Positions 58,815 through 64,000 of a stretch of 64,000 bases of DNA are shown in pieces (positions within the stretch are counted from its first letter, which is position 1; every line of letters begins with the position of its first letter). Made by a program: the position numbers and the translations under genes. Source of the stretch: Alkalicoccus saliphilus (GTDB lineage: Bacteria; Bacillota; Bacilli; Bacillales; Salisediminibacteriaceae); NCBI RefSeq assembly GCF_003044065.1, contig NZ_PZJJ01000011.1:37145-101144 (forward strand), in the 5' to 3' direction. The notes beneath the pieces are model-generated. The model worked only from the letters and a program-made list of their open reading frames with translations. It searched no databases and had not been told where the DNA came from.

Positions 58815-59120
58815 TTATAAATGATGTACTGCTTCATATTCAAATATTTTGTTGCTTTGTGTGGGACTGCTGTCCAGATTTTCCCGGCGGCGCTTATGGG
58901 CTTCTTTGAAAGCATCACTGTTTATCCAATTTTCATAGTCACTTTTGGACTCCCACTTTGTAAGTACTACGGGATAATTTTCATCTTCTGATGGATCCAG
59001 ATACATAAAATCAAGACATCCCGGTACTTTCCGCATATTTTCAGCGCTGGAACCAAAACGGGATGCTACATTTTCTCTGCCTTCTACGGGAACGTGCAGC
59101 TGATTCATAACTACGTACAT
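58815..59120 (-). CDS. Antibiotic biosynthesis monooxygenase domain protein (HmoA/IsdG-like)
   Basis: 101 residues, a ferredoxin-like ABM fold: MYVVMNQLHVPVEG, KVPGCLDFMYLDP, VLTKWESKSDYENWINSDAFKEAHK. The last block is typical of HmoA/HmoB/IsdG haem-degrading monooxygenases, where His and Trp contact haem. AGGAGGG precedes ATG 59120. Haem degradation is likely but other ABM functions are possible. Confidence 0.78.
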   Translation of the reverse strand: MYVVMNQLHVPVEGRENVASRFGSSAENMRKVPGCLDFMYLDPSEDENYPVVLTKWESKSDYENWINSDAFKEAHKRRRENLDSSPTQSNKIFEYEAVHHL

Positions 59121-59267
59121 CTTATCCCTCCTGTATACTGATAAAATCCTACATCCAGTATTATACGCTCTCCTTTCTTATTATGAAAAGGATAACAGAT
59201 TGAACCTTTTTTTATTTCTTTAAACATGATATATTTTAAAGTAGAGTCCAAACAAGGAGGCGGAGTT

Positions 59268-59357
59268 ATGGATCTACTTCTCATAATTGGAGTTTGTATT
59301 GTATTCCTTGTATCTATCTGGACAGGCGGATACAATGCGAAATCTACTAAAAGCTGA
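59268..59357 (+). CDS. Single-pass membrane peptide, 29 aa
   Basis: MDLLLIIGVCIVFLVSIW followed by TGGYNAKSTKS: one hydrophobic helix and a small polar tail. AAGGAGG lies 9 bases before the ATG and a 16-bp terminator starts 14 bases after the stop, which argues for a genuine short transcription unit. Function unknown. Confidence 0.6.
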   Translation: MDLLLIIGVCIVFLVSIWTGGYNAKSTKS

Positions 59358-59370
59358 TGTACTTAAACTG

Positions 59371-59409
59371 AAAAAAGGAGACGGAAGTTATATTCCGTCT
59401 CCTTTTTTT
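59371..59409 (+). terminator. Terminator of the 29-aa peptide gene
   Basis: 16-bp stem (59371-59386, 59393-59408; AAAAAAGGAGACGGAA and its complement); its A/T flanks allow action in both directions, also for trmL. Confidence 0.88.
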
Positions 59410-59425
59410 AATTTCACTGGAGCTT

Positions 59426-59917
59426 TTAAGTGGATGAAGAAACTTCTTTCAAAGCCGCAAAATCCTGCTGCCGCATTGCTTCATAAACCAGTATAGCCGC
59501 CGCATTAGACAGGTTTAAAGATCTGACAAGATTAGTCTGTGGGATGACCAGACAATTTTCAGCATATTTATCAGTAAGTTCTTCTGGCAGCCCTTTCGTT
59601 TCTTTACCGAAAACAAAAAAATAATCCTGATCAGTTCTGCTGTAATCCATTTCTGAATAATATTTATTACCGGAGGTTTCAACAAAATAAAACTCTCCTG
59701 CCGGGTAAGCCTGAATAAGCTCTTCTATACTGTCATGGTGGTTTACCCGGACGTTCGGCCAGTAATCACAGCCCGCTCTTTTCAGCATCCGGTCATCCGT
59801 GGAAAAACCAAGTGGATGAATCAGATGAAGGATAGTGTTGGTACCGGCACACGTTCTCGCAATATTTCCGGTATTAGCCGGTATTTCCGGTTCATGAAGC
59901 ACAACATGAATACTCAC
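59426..59917 (-). CDS. trmL: tRNA (cytidine/uridine(34)-2'-O)-methyltransferase
   Basis: 163 residues, SPOUT trefoil-knot family (CspR/YibK). PEIPANTGNIARTCAGT at the N-terminus, HPLGFSTDDRMLKRAGCDYW, FGKETKGLPEEL and the knot IPQTNLVRSLNLSNAAAILVYEA. Methylates the wobble ribose of tRNA-Leu species. Start is GTG 59917 with GGAGAGA upstream. Confidence 0.92.
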   Translation of the reverse strand: MSIHVVLHEPEIPANTGNIARTCAGTNTILHLIHPLGFSTDDRMLKRAGCDYWPNVRVNHHDSIEELIQAYPAGEFYFVETSGNKYYSEMDYSRTDQDYFFVFGKETKGLPEELTDKYAENCLVIPQTNLVRSLNLSNAAAILVYEAMRQQDFAALKEVSSST

Positions 59918-59943
59918 TCTGCGTCTCTCCTCTGTTTCAATTA

Positions 59944-60456
59944 TTATCCGTTGATCATTTCAAGAGATTCTACAAAATTTATTATATCACTGCTTGAAAC
60001 GTCTCTGCCGATAACCTGATAATAAGGCATTCCCTGCTGAGGTTCTGCATACAAATCAAACTGGCGCACAAACGTGTACTGGAGATGCTGGTCAGCTTCT
60101 GGGAAGGCAGACCACTCCCCGACGTAGTCATCAATCATCAGAGTCTGGCTGTTCCCATCAATTTTTGCAGACACAGGCCAAGCTCCTTCGTTCATGTACA
60201 ACCGGAGCTCTTCTTTATTCAAGCCTTGAATCTGTTGATCCTGAATCAGTTCAATCGTTCCTTTTTCTTTATGCTCATAAGTCAGTATAACTAAATTTTC
60301 ATCATATATCGTTTCTTTAGCTGCCCACTCTTCCGACAGGCTTTCCGGCTGCAAAACATGAAAAGGAAGTTCATAGTCTGCACTGCTGAGAGTAGCATCT
60401 GTACCTCCACATCCGCCTGCCGTTAAAAATAAGATTAAAAATAACAGTTTTTTCAT
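59944..60456 (-). CDS. Predicted lipoprotein, unknown function
   Basis: 170 residues. Signal MKKLLFLILFLTAGGC with a lipobox (TAGGC) and GG after the cysteine. The mature part is acidic with strand-like segments (TIELIQDQQIQGLNKEEL, TLMIDDYVGEW) and no recognised domain. ATG 60456 gives a canonical signal peptide; ATG 60468 adds VDK. It lies downstream of ogt and upstream of trmL on the same strand, possibly co-transcribed. Confidence 0.72.
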   Translation of the reverse strand: MKKLLFLILFLTAGGCGGTDATLSSADYELPFHVLQPESLSEEWAAKETIYDENLVILTYEHKEKGTIELIQDQQIQGLNKEELRLYMNEGAWPVSAKIDGNSQTLMIDDYVGEWSAFPEADQHLQYTFVRQFDLYAEPQQGMPYYQVIGRDVSSSDIINFVESLEMING

Positions 60457-60513
60457 CTTATCCACCATATCCTCTGCTGCGATTTAAAGCACACAAATTT
60501 TATTCTCTAATTA

Positions 60514-61038
60514 TCAGCTGCTCAGCGACTGGAGCACTCCTTCCTGTTCCAGAAGAAGAGTTTTCATATCCAGACCTCCTGCATAGCCTACAAGAGAACC
60601 ATTCGCACCTACAACCCGGTGACATGGAATTACAATCGGCAGGGGATTTTGGTTATTGGCACCACCAACTGCACGTACCGCTTTTGGAACCCCCATCACT
60701 GCAGCAATCTCTTTATAAGACCTTGTTTCTCCGTAAGGAATCAACTGCAGCTGACTCCACACAAGCTTTTGAAAAGTTGTGCCCCGAAGGTCAATATCCA
60801 ACTGGAATTCTTTACGCTCTCCTTGAAAATACTCTTCCAGCTGCTCTGCAGCCTGATCAAGCATATTCTCATCTTCTATCCATAAGGAACCCGGATCATG
60901 TTTCATCCATTTTCTTTTCATAACAGGCAGTTTTGTTTCTGCCGGACCGAATTGCACCATACATAATCCATGAGCAGTACCTGCCAGTGTTAAAACTCCG
61001 GCGGAAGTAATCAGTTCTCGGTAATATACCGGACTCAT
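60514..61038 (-). CDS. ogt: Methylated-DNA-[protein]-cysteine S-methyltransferase
   Basis: 174 residues. The acceptor Cys is in PIVIPCHRVVGANGSLVGYAGGL; the DNA-binding helix region is GETRSYKEIAAVMGVPKAVRAVGGANNQNP in sum. Repairs O6-methylguanine by suicidal transfer. ATG 61038 follows AAAGGAGGG. Confidence 0.93.
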   Translation of the reverse strand: MSPVYYRELITSAGVLTLAGTAHGLCMVQFGPAETKLPVMKRKWMKHDPGSLWIEDENMLDQAAEQLEEYFQGERKEFQLDIDLRGTTFQKLVWSQLQLIPYGETRSYKEIAAVMGVPKAVRAVGGANNQNPLPIVIPCHRVVGANGSLVGYAGGLDMKTLLLEQEGVLQSLSS

Positions 61039-61110
61039 AAAGGTCCCTCCTTTAATTGCTTGCATTTCTATTCCAACTCTTCTGCATTACATCTGCTTTT
61101 TAAACAGCAT

Positions 61111-62256
61111 TCAGCTTCTTAAAGTTGTCTGCGTATTGTTCAGGACACTGTAAATTTCGGATAAAACTTCTTCATCTTTTTCAGTTTCCGCTGACGCTTC
61201 CAGCATTTGATAAGTTTCACTGCTTTTTTCAATTTCTCCAATGGCCCAGGCAGCTGTACCACGTATTACAGGTCTTGGATCTTCTTTAAGCAGTTTTATC
61301 AAAGTAGGAAGAGCACTTTTTTCCTTAAACACACCAAGAGCTATAACAGCATTTCGCTGAATAGGTTTCTTCCCTCTCCACGACCCGGAAATGTGTCCGA
61401 ACTTCTTTTTGAATTCTTTGTTGGACATTGAAAGGACTTCTTCCAGACGGGGCTTTACAACCTCCGGATCTGGTTCCATTTCAGGATGGTGATGAAAATC
61501 TTTCCCTTTATTTTCGGGGCATACAACCTGACAAGTATCGCACCCATACAGTCGGTTACCAATCTTTTTTCTATATTTTTCAGGCAGCATTGTTTTCGTT
61601 TGTGTTAAAAAGGCGACGCATTTAGTAGCGTCGAGCTGTCCTCCTTGTATGAGAGCTCCTGTTGGACAGGCATCTATACATTTTGTACAGGAGCCGCACT
61701 GATCCTCCAGAGGCTGGTCTTCTTCAAGCGGCACAGTCGTAATCAAATCGCCAAGATAAACGTACGAACCGAATTCAGGGGTAATTACAGCACAGTTTTT
61801 TCCGCTCCAACCGATCCCTGCACGTTCTGCGACTGCTCTATCGGAAAGTTCACCAGTATCAACCATTGATTTAGATCGCGCACCAGTCACCTTTTTTTGT
61901 ATAAACTCTTCTAACAGATTAAGCTTTCTTCTTAGAATATGATGATAATCTTCTCCCCAGCTTGCCCGGCAGAATATCCCCCTCCGGTCCCCTTTAACGG
62001 AACGCGGGGCATCCTTCATTTTTGATGGATAAGCGAGGGCAATGGAAATAACCGTTTTCGCTTCAGGAAGCAGAAGCTCAGGTGTTGTTCTTTCTCCAAG
62101 TGTCCCTTTTTCGAAGCCGGAAACATAGCCTTTCTCCTGCTGTACACGGAGACGTTCCTTCAGAGTAACAAAAGGATCCGCTGCAGCAAAGCCGATTTTA
62201 TCCACACCTATTTCTTTGCTGTAATCGATTATTTCCTGTTTCAGACCGCGGTTCAT
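61111..62256 (-). CDS. queG: Epoxyqueuosine reductase
   Basis: 381 residues. A cobalamin-binding reductase N-terminus (GVDKIGFAAADPF, ERAGIGWSGKNCAVITPEFGSYVYLG in part), two 4Fe-4S clusters (CGSCTKCIDACPTGA, CDTCQVVCPEN) and C-terminal HEAT-like repeats (about 300-375; NAVIALGVFKEKSALPTLIKLLKED). It reduces epoxyqueuosine to queuosine in tRNA. ATG 62256 is favoured by spacing to GGAGG. It lies next to a tRNA cluster containing three queuosine-type (GUN anticodon) tRNAs, His, Tyr and Asn. Confidence 0.94.
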   Translation of the reverse strand: MNRGLKQEIIDYSKEIGVDKIGFAAADPFVTLKERLRVQQEKGYVSGFEKGTLGERTTPELLLPEAKTVISIALAYPSKMKDAPRSVKGDRRGIFCRASWGEDYHHILRRKLNLLEEFIQKKVTGARSKSMVDTGELSDRAVAERAGIGWSGKNCAVITPEFGSYVYLGDLITTVPLEEDQPLEDQCGSCTKCIDACPTGALIQGGQLDATKCVAFLTQTKTMLPEKYRKKIGNRLYGCDTCQVVCPENKGKDFHHHPEMEPDPEVVKPRLEEVLSMSNKEFKKKFGHISGSWRGKKPIQRNAVIALGVFKEKSALPTLIKLLKEDPRPVIRGTAAWAIGEIEKSSETYQMLEASAETEKDEEVLSEIYSVLNNTQTTLRS

Positions 62257-62414
62257 ACGCATTTCCTCCGTTTCTTTTCAAACAATGAAAAAGCAGCGAG
62301 TTTTTCTTCTAAGGAAAACTCACTACTCGAATGGTGGGCGGCCGATATCAGGATTGCTTCTGTAAAAATTCTACTACTTCCCTCTAAAGCTGTCAATAAT
62401 GTAAAAAAGGCAAC

Positions 62415-62437
62415 AAAAAAAGCAGCTTTCCGCTGCC
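62415..62437 (-). terminator. Terminator of the rRNA-tRNA operon
   Basis: Minus-strand hairpin GGCAGC-GGAAA-GCTGCT (62437-62421) with a T tract, about 20 bases past the last tRNA. Confidence 0.8.
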
Positions 62438-62456
62438 TGAATAATGAATAGCTATA

Positions 62457-62542
62457 TGGTACCGGAGGCGGGACTTGAACCCGCACGCCTGTGAGGGCAT
62501 TGGATTTTGAGTCCAACGTGTCTGCCATTCCACCACTCCGGC
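62457..62542 (-). tRNA. tRNA-Leu (CAA)
   Basis: 86 nt with long variable arm and encoded CCA; anticodon loop CTCAAAA. Confidence 0.95.
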
Positions 62543-62560
62543 TTACAATGTAAGCAGTTT

Positions 62561-62650
62561 TGGTGCCGAGGGCCGGACTCGAACCGGCACGGTAATATAC
62601 TTACCGCAGGATTTTAAGTCCTGTGTGTCTGCCAATTCCACCACCCCGGC
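62561..62650 (-). tRNA. tRNA-Leu (TAA)
   Basis: 90 nt class II tRNA, anticodon loop CTTAAAA, encoded CCA. Confidence 0.95.
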
Positions 62651-62685
62651 AGAAAATCTGTCACAGCAGAGTTAAGTATTAAAAT

Positions 62686-62760
<75 letters not shown>

Positions 62761-62770
62761 CAAAAAAGTA

Positions 62771-62845
62771 TGGAGCGGGAAACGGGATTCGAACCCGCGA
62801 CCCCCACCTTGGCAAGGTGGTGCTCTACCACTGAGCTATTCCCGC
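62771..62845 (-). tRNA. tRNA-Gly (GCC)
   Basis: 75 nt, anticodon loop TTGCCAA between CCACC and GGTGG stems, encoded CCA. Confidence 0.95.
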
Positions 62846-62850
62846 AGAAA

Positions 62851-62925
62851 TGGCAGGGCTAGCAGGATTCGAACCTGCGAGTCACGGAATCAAAATCCGA
62901 TGCCTTACCGCTTGGCTATAGCCCT
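62851..62925 (-). tRNA. tRNA-Gln (TTG)
   Basis: 75 nt, anticodon loop TTTTGAT, acceptor AGGGCTA / TAGCCCT, encoded CCA. Only five bases separate it from tRNA-Gly. Confidence 0.93.
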
Positions 62926-62937
62926 AAAATATAAAAA

Positions 62938-63014
62938 TGGGGCGGCTGATGGGAATCGAACCCACGAATGCCGGAATCACAATCCGGTGCGTTAACCACT
63001 TCGCCACAACCGCC
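62938..63014 (-). tRNA. tRNA-His (GTG)
   Basis: Anticodon loop TTGTGAT; the encoded extra 5' G (-1, at 63014) faces discriminator C, as required for tRNA-His. CCA encoded. Confidence 0.95.
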
Positions 63015-63029
63015 GTAAAGAAAAATAAA

Positions 63030-63114
63030 TGGTGGAGGGGGAGAGATTCGAACTCCCGAACCCGAAGGAGCGGATTTACAGTCCGCCGCGTTTGGCCAGC
63101 TTCGCTACCCCTCC
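63030..63114 (-). tRNA. tRNA-Tyr (GTA)
   Basis: 85 nt class II tRNA, anticodon loop CTGTAAA, encoded CCA. Confidence 0.95.
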
Positions 63115-63203
63115 ATATAAAATCTTTACTCAGAGCGTTCCTACTGCCTTTTTAAAGATACGCTTAATATTATCAAACGCTCCACAAGTGGTCAAGTAAG
63201 AAA

Positions 63204-63279
<76 letters not shown>

Positions 63280-63284
63280 AAAAG

Positions 63285-63360
<76 letters not shown>

Positions 63361-63369
63361 TTATGTAAT

Positions 63370-63446
<77 letters not shown>

Positions 63447-63456
63447 GCAATAAGAA

Positions 63457-63532
63457 TGGTGGAGGATGACAGGCTCGAACTGCCGACCCCCTGCTTGTAA
63501 GGCAGGTGCTCTCCCAACTGAGCTAATCCTCC
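63457..63532 (-). tRNA. tRNA-Val (TAC)
   Basis: 76 nt, anticodon loop CTTACAA, encoded CCA. Confidence 0.95.
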
Positions 63533-63575
63533 AGCTTATTTGCTGCTTATGTAAAATATATTTGTGTAAGTATAA

Positions 63576-63650
63576 TGGTGACCCGTACGGGATTCGAACC
63601 CGTGTTACCGCCGTGAAAGGGCGGTGTCTTAACCACTTGACCAACGGGCC
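63576..63650 (-). tRNA. tRNA-Glu (TTC)
   Basis: 75 nt, anticodon loop CTTTCAC, encoded CCA. Confidence 0.95.
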
Positions 63651-63655
63651 ATATC

Positions 63656-63748
63656 TGGCGGAGAGCGAGGGATTCGAACCCTCGGTACGGGTTAAAACCG
63701 CACACACGATTTCCAATCGTGCTCCTTCGGCCACTCGGACAGCTCTCC
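63656..63748 (-). tRNA. tRNA-Ser (GGA)
   Basis: 93 nt class II tRNA, anticodon loop TTGGAAA, encoded CCA. Confidence 0.95.
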
Positions 63749-63751
63749 AGA

Positions 63752-63826
63752 TGGCTCCACAGGTAGGATTCGAACCTACGACCAATCGGTTAACAGCCGA
63801 TTGCTCTACCACTGAGCTACTGTGGA
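63752..63826 (-). tRNA. tRNA-Asn (GTT)
   Basis: 75 nt, anticodon loop CTGTTAA, acceptor TCCACAG, encoded CCA. First tRNA of the operon, 80 bases behind the 23S rRNA gene. Confidence 0.95.
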
Positions 63827-63906
63827 ATATTATTAATCTGTCCTCTCAAAACTGGATAACGCGTGTAAGAATTGATTCACGGTCTGTTGATACGCCGGTT
63901 GTTTGT

Positions 63907-64000
63907 TGGTTAAGCCCTCGATCGATTAGTATCTCTCAGCTTCACGTGTCGCCACGCTTCCACACGAGACCTATCTACCTCATCGTCTCTGAGGGATCTT
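63907..64000 (-). rRNA. 23S ribosomal RNA, 3' end (continues beyond the window)
   Basis: Read on the minus strand, the sequence AAGATCCCTCAGAGACGATG, then GGCGACACGTG, then GATACTAATCGATCGAGG and CTTAACCA is the conserved 3' terminus of bacterial 23S rRNA. About 94 nt are visible. The 3' end is placed at about 63907. The next feature downstream is tRNA-Asn; no 5S rRNA is found in between. Confidence 0.92.

Noticed and set aside
62253..62528. 91-codon minus-strand frame overlapping queG start and tRNA-Leu
   Set aside because: It runs through a tRNA gene and the operon terminator; composition is not protein-like.

Overview
The window is one contiguous stretch of chromosome from a spore-forming member of the Bacillaceae. 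The gene families are Bacillus-like throughout: ilv-leu with a T-box, glpP-glpFK-glpD, nupNOPQ, YhcX, an RsbR-type STAS protein, a Spo0E-like phosphatase and a trnD-type tRNA cluster. GC content looks to be in the low-to-mid 40s by eye. Acidic extracellular proteins, a BCCT osmolyte carrier and a DUF1538 pair related to cation/proton antiporters suggest a halophilic or alkaliphilic lifestyle (inference).

Layout. 1-1132: 3' end of a cytochrome bd operon (cydB plus a CydS-like small subunit). 1326-3697: a YtrA-type GntR regulator with its ABC exporter. 3778-5366: trehalose PTS permease behind TreR-like operators. 5589-7717: UbiB-family kinase-like protein and a phasin-like coiled coil. 7762-10846 (minus strand): GNAT protein, RsbR paralogue, methionine aminopeptidase. 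11311-17437: GNAT protein, secreted 3D-domain protein with a long E/A linker, M3 oligopeptidase, unknown 104-aa protein, MFS carrier, small membrane protein. 17468-18280: PgeF. 18444-28125: ilvE, a leucine-type T-box, then ilvB-ilvN-ilvC-leuABCD. 28316-29857: prfC. 30125-30280 (minus): a YuiA-like zinc-finger miniprotein. 30612-32736: two DUF1538 membrane proteins translationally coupled to a tandem PII-like protein. 32818-32994 (minus): Spo0E-like protein.

34078-42048 (minus): pgcA, glpD, glpK, glpF, glpP, galM; the glp genes carry GlpP-type antitermination leaders and a CcpA site. 42062-50668 (minus): YhcX, a PAS-GGDEF diguanylate cyclase preceded by a broken rsbQ-like hydrolase, and the nucleoside ABC transporter nupNOPQ. 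51072-62256: mostly minus-strand single genes (eutH, DUF1028, amidase, signal peptidase I, HmoA/IsdG-like monooxygenase, trmL, lipoprotein, ogt, queG), with NAD(P)-binding reductase, BCCT carrier and two small membrane proteins on the plus strand. 62415-64000 (minus): 14 tRNA genes directly behind the 3' end of a 23S rRNA gene.

Notable points: no 5S rRNA gene between 23S and the tRNAs; tRNA-Asp and tRNA-Trp missing from an otherwise trnD-ordered cluster; a family of non-coding repeats whose ends sit on the U-tracts of Rho-independent terminators; the DUF1538-PII operon; and an RsbQ-PAS-GGDEF module with two inactivating lesions in the hydrolase. Four short genes (29 to 60 aa: CydS-like, YuiA-like, Spo0E-like and a single-pass membrane peptide) were read directly from the DNA.
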